From positions 20,411,982 to 20,475,981 of the forward strand of contig NC_089320.1 in assembly GCF_036669915.1 (NCBI RefSeq): a DNA stretch of 64,000 nt, read 5' to 3'. The DNA comes from Pocillopora verrucosa (Eukaryota; Cnidaria; Anthozoa; Scleractinia; Pocilloporidae). This document shows, piece by piece, positions 25,201 to 37,000 of this stretch. Under the pieces are notes generated by a model. The model did no database searches. It was not told where the DNA came from and saw nothing but the letters and a program-made list of their open reading frames with translations. Position 1 is the stretch's first letter. The number at the start of each line of letters is the position of its first letter. The translations under genes and the position numbers were made by a program.

Positions 25201-27760
25201 GAACGCCATTAACAAGTGAATGTAAAGTCATAAATTGAGGCCGCGAATTAATAAGACAATTGCAAAACATGTCGATATTGAGTGTTTCCCTAAAACTCTG
25301 TCTTAAATCATCTTGTTGTAGAATTCAACATGTCGCTGGTTGGAGGTACCTTCGTTGTGCATATTTTCCTCGGGCAAGTTTTTTTGTGCTCAGTTCTCGA
25401 CCTCTGTTTAGTCGCATTCGGTGAGCTGCTGATCGACCGAACAAATATAAACTTAAACACTACTCAAGTATTTACGTACAACCATGTATATGTATAGATG
25501 CTAATTTCTTTTCGAATGTGAATTGCAAAATATTTCGCTTCCTTCTTGTTATGTATGACCGTGAAACCCGCTTGGGTCGCTATTGTTTGTGCTGGCGTTT
25601 AAGCGTGTGGGAAAGTTTACCGGTGAGGTAAAACTCCATCGAGATTTTGCTTTTGGAGTGTGGCTTTAGGGTTTGAACTCAGACAATGAAGGGCTTTCGA
25701 TGAAAGCGAGAATCTTGGGCGAGATTTGGCGCAGTAAGTACGCGTGTTTTGTATTGGTTTGTTAGCTAAAATGTTAGTTGAATGTTGTGCCTTCTGTTTC
25801 GAAAAGCGGGCGCATTTAGAGTTTCGACAAGGATATTTTGTCCCAGGAAGACTTAACCGAGTGTTTTCGCTTACTGTTTGCAATTTTCGTAGGCTTGGCG
25901 ATGCTTGCAGTCATGAAATCAAACGATTCATAGTGAAATTCAGTAGCAAGTTTATTCACCGTCTTTGTTTTCACAAGGGCGTTGTGGTAGTTAAGTCTTA
26001 ATTTGTCCGATAACATTTGTAACTGTAGCTTTTTAATGTCCGACATAACTTTCCATTTCGCGCCCTTGACTTTTGCCAATCTTTTCTTCGAAAGTGCAAC
26101 GAAACTTGTTCTTTTCTATCAGGGAATTTTGACTTTGTATTGCTTCGAGGCGTCGAAACTGTGAACAACGGAATATTCATTTATGCAACGTGCCGCCAAC
26201 AATTTGAAAGGTTTAAAACGAAGTTTCTTTGTCTTCGGGGTATCATTTATGGCTTTAGAGAGACTTTTCTTTCACGAGTATAAACACTTTAATTGAAATT
26301 ATGAATCTTTCTTTGCATCGTTGTAAACAAAACCTCGGTGAATCAGGAGAATTTTCTTGCGAGGCAACGCGCGCGCTAAAGGAATTTTGTCACGTGCGAA
26401 CGGAACTCAACTTGACGCATTCGCGCAGTTGTGGACAATTCTAATTACAGGTGGTCTCAGAGACATTTCCGATTCTCAGATCCCCAACAGTTCTCTTGTC
26501 GAATTTTGTCATCAAAAGACGAGTTCACTCAATTTTCGATTTGAAAGATAACTTTGTTTTCCTTGTGTGTAAGTGCACAATGATGCTTAAGTCTCGCGCC
26601 AGTCACGCTGGCGATATTTCTTGTTCAAGGAGTTGTTTTTTTCTCTGCCATGCATAGTAAGTTTCGCTAGTGTTGTGACGTCAAGCTTAAATTAAAACGT
26701 GATATTCCCTTGGACTATTTTAGTATCCATCAAGGATGTTAAGGAAAAGCAATTGGTTCTCTTGAGAGCATTTGTCACTCGAAAAGAGCCGCCTGTGAAA
26801 TATCTAAATAACCAAGAAAGATGCGATCAGGCAAACATCGGTTCTTGCGGCGATGGCTATCACTCAGGAAATCTTTGAAATCCATCCGCACTACAGAGTG
26901 ATGTCTCAATAGCATTTCACAAGAATAATTTTTTGTTCATTTTCAAGAGGGTGAGATAAAGGTTGCGATAGGGGTAAGCTTACAGTACGCGTGCGTGGAA
27001 GCCGCAAAATTCATTCCCATCCCACGCACGCTCTCTTTCATCCGTTGTGCCAATATTTCTTCGTGCTCGAAAATACGTGAATTTTTCATGAGCTGTCTCG
27101 AGCAAGGTGCCTTTTTTCGTTGCGCACACAAGTAAAAGGTGCGCGCTGTCGAAAATTTGGGATGGCTTTAGCAGCGAATTTCCTGCCCCTGAAAAACAGC
27201 TGGCGATAATATTAGCTTTCTCGTCGCTCGCTAAACGGCCTCTGACGCGATCGAGGCGAAAAAGGCATTTACGGTTAAATAAAACCAACCGCAACCTAAG
27301 GTGATGATAGCGCCAACACGTTACGGAAGTGTTAGAATTCTAAGCTGCCTGTTTCGCATAGGGCTAAGAGACATCCTCGCCTCTCGAAAGTCGACTTGAT
27401 TGTTAAACCCTCTTGAAATTAAGCTGTCAGCAGCGGAATAAAAAACAAAAGCTGAAAGATCTTTGGCACTTTGGATATCAATCTGTCGACGAATTGATGA
27501 CACCCCTCCGGCTCTCCCGCCCTCCACAACTACATCGGAACAAAAGCCTCTAATATTAGAACACACGCAGGCACATTTCATTGTCCCAGCGTGATTATAT
27601 TTTGTAAACGCTTTCAACTCATTTGCAATTGTGGTAATGAGGTTTCGAGGCGAACAAAAGAGCGGATTGAGCGGCGATCCAATGAAAAATAACGTCTAGA
27701 TAACAATTAGCATATTCTTCACGCCGCATTGTAGCTATTGACGACCGAATCGCCCGTGCG
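22237..27760. other. Gene-free left flank of the POU gene
   Basis: About 5.5 kb without a credible exon. Contains T-rich tracts (around 24820-24902) but few recognisable transposons, which contrasts with the repeat-dense gene introns elsewhere in the window. Composition becomes less AT-rich towards 26900-27900, nearing the promoter. Confidence 0.4.
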
Positions 27761-27765
27761 CAGTG

Positions 27766-27821
27766 AACCAATGGCAGGGCGCGCGGTTATGAATCATGAT
27801 TAATTAAGCAATAATAGAATG
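27766..27821 (+). promoter_or_regulatory. Possible POU gene proximal promoter elements
   Basis: A CCAAT box (ACCAATGG, near 27768) is followed about 20 bp later by AT-rich homeodomain/POU-like half sites in ATGAATCATGATTAATTAAG. Located 120-180 bp upstream of the ATG. Function is inferred from motif shape only. Confidence 0.3.
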
Positions 27822-27944
27822 TCACTCACCACAGCGCTGTCCAATAAGCTCTCAGAATATCAACAGATCTTTGGACACGTTCATGAGGCTGGCGGCAAAA
27901 AAGCCGAGTTTTAGCTGAACGCAAGTTAAACCAAGCTTGTTACA

Positions 27945-29129
27945 ATGGAAGCGCAAACCAACCCTTACTCAAATCAGGTCGGCTCGGCCTCCACGCAGAG
28001 TGAAACTCGCGTTATTCAAAATCATCCGACCACCATGGCCTACGTACGAGATGAACACACAGTTGTAAAGTACGAGAATCTTGCTCCGGCTGCGAGCGTA
28101 GCTTCGCTGAACGACCAGCGAGTTGGGAATAATCACCTCGCAACACACCAGTGGGTTGTACAAGACCATACTGGAGCCGTTGGTTGGCCAGCGAACACAG
28201 TGAGTTTACAAGAAGTTAAACCAATCTTAAGAGAGGATGCTTCGCCTGTTATAACAACAATTGCTGGAGCAACGCTCGTCCATCATCGACCTGGTGGCCA
28301 CCCTGTAATGCCTTTAGAGCAAGCACGTTGGCCCAGTACTGCGTCGCATGGGGCACACTCGCCTGACCACACGCGTATCCATATCAGCAGCGCGATGCAA
28401 GCAGTTCCAACGACTCATCCATCGTACGGCACGATAAACGGAACGGTCCAACTTCAAGGAGCTTTCCCGCAAGCGCCGCAAACAATTCGCGAAAATCCGA
28501 ACGGCCAAGACGCGCCGCACGGATCTCACCCCGAACTAGAAACACAGGACGACACTCCTACGTCTGATGACTTGGAACAATTTGCGAAAGAATTCAAACA
28601 GCGTAGAATCAAGCTTGGTTTTACTCAGGCGGATGTCGGGCTAGCGCTGGGTACACTGTACGGAAATGTTTTCAGTCAAACCACCATTTGCCGTTTCGAG
28701 GCTCTGCAGCTGAGTTTTAAGAATATGTGTAAACTCAAGCCCCTGTTAGGCAAATGGCTCGAGGAGGCGGATAACAACAACGGTGCTGCGAGTGGCATCG
28801 ACAAGCTGGCTACTCAGGGTCGGAAACGTAAGAAGAGAACCTCCATCGAGGTGGCTGTTAAGGGTGCTCTGGAGAATCACTTCTGTAAAAATCCCAAACC
28901 GTCTGCGCAAGAGATCGGCACGCTCGCTGAAAACCTCGGACTCGATAAGGAGGTGGTTCGAGTGTGGTTCTGCAACAGGCGTCAAAAGGAAAAGCGAATG
29001 ACTGCTTCAGTTACTGGCGGAGCTGAAGATCAACACGTCGGGTCTCCTCATGTTTCTTCGCCTCACGTATCGTCTGGTCATGTCTCTTCTCCGCATATTG
29101 TTGGTGCGCACATCGCAGGGCCGCAGTAA
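27945..29129 (+). CDS. POU3: POU class III homeobox transcription factor (intronless)
   Basis: Sequence-specific nuclear transcription factor; class III POU genes (Brn1/Brn2/Brn4/Oct6 type) act in neural and sensory development. A single exon of 394 residues; lack of introns is usual for the class. The POU-specific domain spans about residues 208-276 ([20 protein letters not shown] ... [20 protein letters not shown]), a 16-residue linker follows, and the homeodomain spans 293-352 with [11 protein letters not shown] and the POU-typical recognition helix [15 protein letters not shown]. One variation from the usual class III sequence is LGKWLEEAD where N is common for G. The N-terminal half is low in structure and rich in Gln, His, Thr and Pro. 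The C-terminal tail holds a pentapeptide repeat (residues 364-389). The start has A at -3 and G at +4. Flanked by long gene-poor DNA on both sides. Confidence 0.96.
   Translation: MEAQTNPYSNQVGSASTQSETRVIQNHPTTMAYVRDEHTVVKYENLAPAASVASLNDQRVGNNHLATHQWVVQDHTGAVGWPANTVSLQEVKPILREDASPVITTIAGATLVHHRPGGHPVMPLEQARWPSTASHGAHSPDHTRIHISSAMQAVPTTHPSYGTINGTVQLQGAFPQAPQTIRENPNGQDAPHGSHPELETQDDTPTSDDLEQFAKEFKQRRIKLGFTQADVGLALGTLYGNVFSQTTICRFEALQLSFKNMCKLKPLLGKWLEEADNNNGAASGIDKLATQGRKRKKRTSIEVAVKGALENHFCKNPKPSAQEIGTLAENLGLDKEVVRVWFCNRRQKEKRMTASVTGGAEDQHVGSPHVSSPHVSSGHVSSPHIVGAHIAGPQ
29034..29126 (+). repeat. Histidine-spaced pentapeptide repeat in POU3 tail
   Basis: Coding repeat. A histidine recurs every five residues six times: [30 protein letters not shown]. 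Codons vary between units, so the repeat is not a recent DNA slippage product. Confidence 0.8.
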
Positions 29130-31082
29130 GACTTCGTGTGTGTTCTGTCACTCTTCGTAAATATATAGTCGCCAAAATGTATTTTTCTATTGCGCGAATG
29201 AACAAGGAACTAAACTTACAGACAGGCGTGTTAAGTCGATTAACTCTGACATTTTTGTACGCCGTCTCGAAAGGGAAGCTGAATGTGAAATAGTCTAATT
29301 TCAGCTAGCGTAAGCGCTCGGAGAGAATTTCGATTTCAAGTCGGCCGCCTTTCTAAGGATATGCAAAAAGGTATTCTAATATTATGGGCATGATTGTATG
29401 TAAATACTTACTTTGAAAGCTAGAGTATTTTGCATTAAGTTTAGAGGAATTCCAGGGAAAAAGTATCTAGGACTAGCAGTTTCTTTTATCACGAACGTTG
29501 CGCTGTGTTTAACATTGCTAAAAGGCCCAAGTTAGGGGTTTTTGTTCGAAGGATCATGTGTAAATACTCTCGATGGACGCGTATAATTTGTCTACTCACC
29601 AAGAAACCTATATGCTCGTATTCTGGGCTAAAAAATCTTTATTTAGAGTTGTTTTCTGGCAATGTGAACAATATATTTATCGTACTTTTCTATGTTAAAC
29701 ATGCATGCTTTTCCAGCCATCATACTGTACCCTCAGATAAGTTATTAAAACCTTTTCAGTTTAACATGCTTTGTGCTGGTTTGCTTTTTAGGCTTTAGTT
29801 ATTCAACGTTTTTTGCGCATATTTTTCGCTGTTCTTTTAATTGTCAGGATCAGTATTTCATGGGCTTTTCTTTTCAATCGTTTATTGAGTACTTTCTTTT
29901 CTTTTCATTCTCGTTTGAGCGCAATTTGTTTCGACGGAATTCACCAGCGAGGTAAAGTGAGCTGTAGATGCATAGCAAAGAAGTTCATTCATGACTCTGC
30001 TGATGTATGCAAATCGAAACAATTTCTTATTTAAATTCTCCCATACATTAAATGCACTATGTTTCTTGAATTTGTAAAGACAGGAATATGCTCGCTCGTG
30101 AACGGTTTCTTGCTTTTGAGGCGAACTTGGCGACAGCGCAATGAAAAAGCTTGGTTCAGAATGGTTCGTGTCACCGCCCTAGTCAGCCGTAAATTTTAAA
30201 CACGACTTGCTGCTTTCGTCTGAAATCGAAACAGAATTCAGTATATGCGGATCAGACTTGTATTATTCAGGCTAAGAATGGACTTGATTTCGAACTGAGG
30301 AGCAAGGTGTCTACAATTCATTTCCGTCGAGCGTTTTATTCTTGTCAATGTTCGTATAATGTTTGGTTCTGCCGTGTTCAACATGTTTCGTCGCGACGGA
30401 CATGTTTTGTAATGTCGATTCGGGAACCTGTCGGGCGAATCGCTTTGAATAAGTTTCCACTCTCCGTAAGCACACCACATTTAAATGTTCTCGATAAAAA
30501 CAAACCATGCTTATTAATTTTACAAGTTTTACAAGTTTAGATAGGAAAAACATATCTGTACGCGATTTGTCTTTATGGCAGTTTTTCCTTTGAACCTTCT
30601 CGATGGAATTATGCCCGCCACATGTAAAAAACATTGAATTGTTACAAATATAACAGGCTAAAAATACGGAAGTCTTTTCTAAAATATTCAGAATTTTCGT
30701 TTTCCTCTTCATACACATTTATCCCGAGACGTATTTTTTTAACCTTCCTCTCAAATTACAATTTTTTTGCGACTCAAATCTTCGAAGTTGTACTCTCCCG
30801 AGTCACAACTCAGCAATAGTTTGTTGTTTATGTTAGTTCAAACAATATCTGACATTTGAAGTATGTTGCATCAGCTCTCGCAGTACGTTAAAAGCAATTG
30901 TAATCTGGAACTGTTTTCCATAATTGAGGAATATATTCATGAGTTATAGGCAGTCAAAATCAACGCGTTTTTGTCGGACTTTGGAAAGTGACTTTCAGTT
31001 AACGAGCTCGCATGTTGTTAGCCTGACAAATATGGGCAACTGAGTGTTTTCCATCGGGGATGTTGTATGTGTTGTGAATAAA
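29130..31082 (+). other. Probable long 3'UTR of POU3
   Basis: No gene-like reading frame. The first convincing cleavage context I see is AATAAA at 31077-31082, followed by a T-rich GTTCTCTTTATTTCTC block, giving about 1.95 kb of UTR. Long 3'UTRs are usual for developmental regulators. The extent is inference; transcript data would settle it. Confidence 0.4.
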
Positions 31083-34000
31083 AATTTCTCGTTTAAGATG
31101 AATTTGTTCTCTTTATTTCTCAGTACTTAAAGCACACACTCTCTGATCTTCTTTATCTCTATTTCTCTGTAAAAAGCTTGTCTTATCAACGGAAGACGGG
31201 GCAAAGAATGCGCTGTAGGACAACTAATTAGCTCGGCAAACAAGGCCGAATCTCCTCGTTCTTACACAGTTTGACGAGGACAACTCGCGAAAAATACTTT
31301 CTTCCCTGTTTATCTAGTAGAATTTCTTGGTAGACAAAATAAAAATTCATCTCGACGTTGTTCAACACTGACAAATACTAAAATAACTTTTGAAATGCCA
31401 AATGGCGTACGCCTTATGGCGCCATCGTGAAGTGCTCCTGAGAAAAACGGGCGGCCACCTCTGAGTTGCCGCCATTTCAGTTTTGAGCAAAGTAAAGGGT
31501 CTCGAGATTGCTGTTTAAGTGTATGCTACGTTGAACGAGGAGATGCACAATCTTTCTTTTGCGCTGCTTCTGTATTATGTTAATAAGATGAATATTTTAC
31601 TGCGTTAACATATTTATGAATGCGATGTATCATGACTCTTGAGCTAATTCAAGTCGAGGGGATGAACGAACGAATTTGCCTCACGTCGTAGCTTTTCGCG
31701 CATTCTTGCCTACGGAAGTTGTATTTCGAGAATTGGGCGATGCCAATATGCAGTTTATGGAGGTAAAACATTCTTCTTTTCACAGAAGTAGTAATCAATT
31801 GGTCAAATGGCATTGAAAGCCTCCAATATAACAGACATTCAGCCGATGATTTGATAGCAGTTAGTGAGTTCTCTCTTTATTTTTTTCCTAATCTTAAGTT
31901 ATTGTGGCTGTATTCGGGCGAAATATTGACCGCCGAGGAAATAAGATGTCAGGGAAACTAAGGCATTTAGAAAATTGCACTCCAAGCTATTTGTTCTAGA
32001 TCGTGTTGACAGCTCGATAGCTTTAAAGGCTGGGCGTGATGAGTATACACACGTGTAAGCAGCGAAGCCACACATGTTGATCAAAGTCTACTCAAAAGCG
32101 ATTAAAATTTTCTGCTGAGCGTCGACGCAAAGTGTTTTAAAACGCATTACGAGTAAACATGAGAGATACGTGAGCTCCGAAGCGTTCTTAAAGTCCCATA
32201 TGTATTTATTGCGAACAAGTTCTTTTCTAAAGCTGTATTGTTGATCGGAATAATTGAGATGTTCGTCGTTCGCCCCTGGGGAAACGTCTCATTTTTTTTA
32301 TCTTTGTTTTACATCGATAGAATTGAGAAATTTTATTAACCTCGCAGTGTAGCTTTGTACTCGTTAGGATCAGAAATGGGGTGAAACAAATCATTTAAAT
32401 TATCTCTATTTCGGTTTTAACTGGACTTGAAGTGCAGTTCAAAATGTCTGCTCGGTCGTTTCTTGTATCGCGCATGTCACTGCTGTTAATTACTTTGCAC
32501 TAGAAAGTCCTTCCGAAATTAAAAATGCAGTCCTTATAGAAAGGCCTGATTAAGTAAGCAAATAGCCTTTTCTTATTCGTGATCCATGTTAGTCTTCTAT
32601 ATCGGCGGAAGCCCATTTTTTTGCTATTATTTATATTCGTGTAAAATTAATTTGTCCGGTGGGCTGTGTGCGTTTCGCGACCTTGTGCCAATTTTGCATT
32701 CGTTCGTGGTTATCGAGATGAGTCTTGCCAGAGTTCACTTTATTGTTTTTACATATCGAAAGAGAAAACCGTAGAAGTTCACAAAAACAGAGAATTTCCC
32801 GAGAATTAATAAGTTAATTTCCTGAAGTCATAAGACCTAAACGGTGAACGATATTTGGGAAAGCGACTTTCGGCTTTGTTTATGGCAATTTCGCTTGCCC
32901 CGAAGGCATTTAGGAAGAAGCTTTTATGTCGCAAGACAATAGATTTCCTGCAAAGTCGCTTTTCAAAATGCTTTCTCGAGAGAGATTTTTAATGGTTCCC
33001 TACTTTGTTTGAACGAAGCAAAATTACGCTTCCCACTGTGTCTTAAGGAAAGGCAGTTTCTCCGGCTGTACTGGGTATAAAAGAACTTTTCATTGCCTGT
33101 GTTGATGCTCGTCAGAATTAAATAGAGTTGTTTTCTTTATTTTTTTTAATAGTGTCTTATAATTTGTCCTAAGAAACAGCAGTAGGTGGTTTCGCTATGC
33201 GAAATTCTAGTTTCCCTTCCGCGTGAAATTAAAATAACCGCTGTATAAGGCGAATCGATCCTTTGGACGAAAGCTGGCCGATCAACGATTGCCTCAGATC
33301 AGAACATCTGCGCGGAAAAATAATTTGGCTACCGCAACATGATGCTGTTTTCTTCTCGTGCCAAGGAGTGCCAATAATGTTTGCGTCTCCAGCGAACCAT
33401 ACCTTGATAGACAATGGCTTTTAAAGTGTATTTTTGTTGTTTGAGCTGAGTAAATAGCGTGGAACACTGCTCTCAAATTTAATGTAGGTTACGCAAAATT
33501 AAGCTGTTGAGCTTATGCTCGGATACGATTTAAAATATCTCTGCTTTCATTGGCGCGCTTCGGATGTTAGTCGACTTACGTCGCTGTTATTTAGTAGACA
33601 AAAAATTGTAATTAAACATGGAATGAAACATCACGATGCGATGCGAAATAGTATTTATACTTAGCATTAAGGTCGATCTCGGCAAGACTTTCTTCCCAAG
33701 CTAAATTGGAGGTTTTCCGGCCGACGAAAGAAGCATGCAAGGTGTTCAACGTATGACTAGCTATATGAAAACAAAGTGCTATTAACATTTGTTTTTTTCT
33801 TTGGACGCGGAAAAAAGATTCAATTAAATACAGGGAGCGCGAGGTTGGAACAAAAGCCCTCTAAGTAGCTTGGTCGTTTGTTGAAATGACTTTAAATGCC
33901 CTGTTACGTAGATTTTAAGGTCTAAAAAATGAACAAAAACCACCTCGTCAACAGATTCTCCCGTAGCATTGTTCACTGCGTTTTGCCTCTGCTTTTGTTG

Positions 34001-37000
34001 GTGATTTTGTTTACTCCAAGGAGAGGTTGCTCTTTATTGCTTAATCCAAGGATTTGTTAAGAGTAAAAGAATCTTTTGATAATCACCGAACGCCTCAGCG
34101 ACTTGTTTGTTGTCTGATTTTTTTTCCAAATACCTTGCGCATTTTTATTTTGTAATCACCCGTCGTCGAGCTTCGAGGTCTGAATTTTTAAACCCACAGG
34201 CCAATTATTCGAAACCCAAGCTTTTATGTAAAATTCGCCGAATTTCCATTGCAGAAGACGTGCGAAATTTGAAAGTTATGACAGAATTTTGATTAAGCTT
34301 ATTTCAATTTATGTAAGTAAACGCGCTGTGTTTCATTTTGGTTTCGATGAGCGAGTGAATGCACATTTGATAGGACCTCGCTCGTGACGACTGCGGCAAT
34401 TTTTCTTTATAACTTGTAAGTATCCACTAACCATTTTTTGACTTTTTTTCATGTCACAGGTTTTATCAAAAGCTAACTTTCTTTGACCAAACGAATCATT
34501 TTGTCCATTTTTTCCACTAAAGGAAGCTTTTTTCTTGTATTTACTGAAACCACTTCGTCACAGTTATACAGTGTTTCGACTTTCCACGTGTCGTCGCAAA
34601 ATGTAGCGTTAAAACAAATCTCCTGTGAACCTGGTCGACGGAATAAGATCTCGTATTCCTTGATTGAGCAAAATCAACTTTAAAGGTGACTAATGTATTT
34701 AAGTTTGTCATTAGTTGCAAGTTTGTATTAAATGTGTAGAACCCAAGCACAACCAGTGAGCGCTATTTTATTGATATATTTTGATTTAATATAGTTTTAG
34801 ATATTTCCTGAAACGTCTCTATGAAATATTCAAAATTTCTAGTTAAGCTTTAGTTAAGCTGTACTTCTCGGAGAAATTTTGTAAAATTATTTAGTGCTTG
34901 TTTTGAAGTTTATTGCCGAATGATATATTGAATATTGGCGAGTCACGCGTATGAAATTAAAGAACGTTTTTCTCGCAAACGTGCAGGTGTGTTTGTTTGT
35001 TTTTTAGTACGCGAAGTGAAGAGTTAGTCGTTAGAGTTCTACTGTCTACATTATTGTTAAATAGTACATGTTTTTTTTTATGTGCTCAGCTGTATGTGCC
35101 CATCCCAAATTGATTTCATTTGCTGGAGACTTTCTTTTTACTGAGCCAAAGTTTTGAGATGCTCTAAAGCGAGTAAAACTTGAATCTTAATGGAAATAAA
35201 AATTGCGAAAATAAATACAAGAGAAAAAAAATATACGCGCGCCTTGTTTACATAATCAACAAGCTTAAAACGAAGTGAAATGGCATATTGCTTACGCAAA
35301 AGTAAGAACGTGTTCGTAGATAGCTGTGGTGCGTGTTTATTTAACTTTGTGAAGGCTCGTTTAGGCAAAGGAAAAGTGCGAATATTACATTTAAGAACTT
35401 GAATTGTAAAAAGTTTTACTGAGTAATTAAGAACGCTGTCTGTTGGGCGTTAGTTCCTCGGGCTGAACGTTGCATGTTAATAAAAATGATAAAATTGTTA
35501 TATTGTGCACTTCCTGAGCGAAACAAAGTCATCTCCTAACATAATACGACTATTAAATTATATTTGTCTTCTACGCTAGGAAAATGATCTCTGACTTAAA
35601 ATTGCTTCTCAGCGTGAAAAGCAAAGCTCGCCACGAGGCAGCAAAAAGTATTCACTAGTAAGGCTGTTTGTGTTTCATTTTTTATTACTTTTTTCTATTA
35701 AAACCGTTGTAATTCGGGCACGCTGGCGCGAAAGAACTGAGACATTAGAGTGTCTTTTGTCGTTTCCAACAATGCAAGACACAGGGAAAGCTGAGAATTT
35801 CAAAAACTTCGCCTTTGTTATTTGAGAATTGAACGATTTTTTAAGAACTGAAAATATTGTTGAGACTTGTGGAGACTTTTTCTAATTCATATTTTCCGTC
35901 CAAGTTTCGGCGATGCACGTTATGTCACTTTTACTTCAAGGAATATCACGTTAATTACGAAAATAAACATTTTTTCGAAGGAATTATATTTATCAGTGTA
36001 GAGAATATTATTTCGGTTTTTCTAATTTATTCCTTTATTTTATAAATTCTTGACTACTAGTTCGTGAAATTTTGTTCTTCATCCCTTGGCTCGTTTCCAA
36101 ACTGATTCGATTTTCATTTTTAACGAGAAGGATGTTTACAAGTTGTTCCTACAGTCACAAAGTAAAGTCCGAATTTATGCAAGTTTTCTCACGGTCAATT
36201 AATATAAAATTTCATAGTTGAGAAATTTCTGTGTCTGTCGTTTGTTTTGGTAAATATATAGCTTAAGGTTAGATAATCATTTTTCTTTACTGGGTAATGC
36301 AAACACTTATGAAACGGAGTTCGAGATGGTTTGTTCTTCACTTGACTTTACGACTCATGGCTTCTGCTGTACACTTAAGATTCTGTAGTTTAGTAACGTA
36401 CTTTAATTATTAGAAACGTCAAAACTAGACAGAAATTGTTGTAAAGCCTTTTCAATCTTTTGTGTCTCTTTTGTGCAAACGAACAAAGAACTCTCAGGAA
36501 GGAATTTACTATCAAACGTTTTGTTTGTCTCATCTTTAAACTTCACTTTCCGCAGCAAGTTTCTATCGCCAAAATTTTGAATAGAATCTTTTGGTATTTT
36601 AATTAATCCGACAAGTAAAAAATCGAAACAACGGTTCGTAAGCATTTTCCTTTTCGTTCTGTGTTGCATTCAGAGTTTCGTGTCTTGTTATTTTTTATAT
36701 CAGGATACAAACACGTCGTTCGACAATTATAGCCGCTCTCAGAATGTTATGGTGCTTTACCATATCGCGTGTGCTGTGATGGAACCGAAAACAGATAGAC
36801 ACACCACTTAGATGGATTTTTAGCGGCATTTCTCCGACTACAACCGTCAAAATCACCATTATTTTCACCTTTGATAAGGGAGACCTCAGACAAAGGTGTA
36901 CATTGCAAAGGATTACTTCTGTTACCCCAAGAGATGCACGGTTAAAAAGTAGATTAGCTTATCGAAAGAGCGACAAACTGCAGTAGTGTTTTCCTTTCCT

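Noticed and set aside
27969-28985. Minus-strand frames inside POU3
   Set aside because: Shadows of the POU3 coding sequence.
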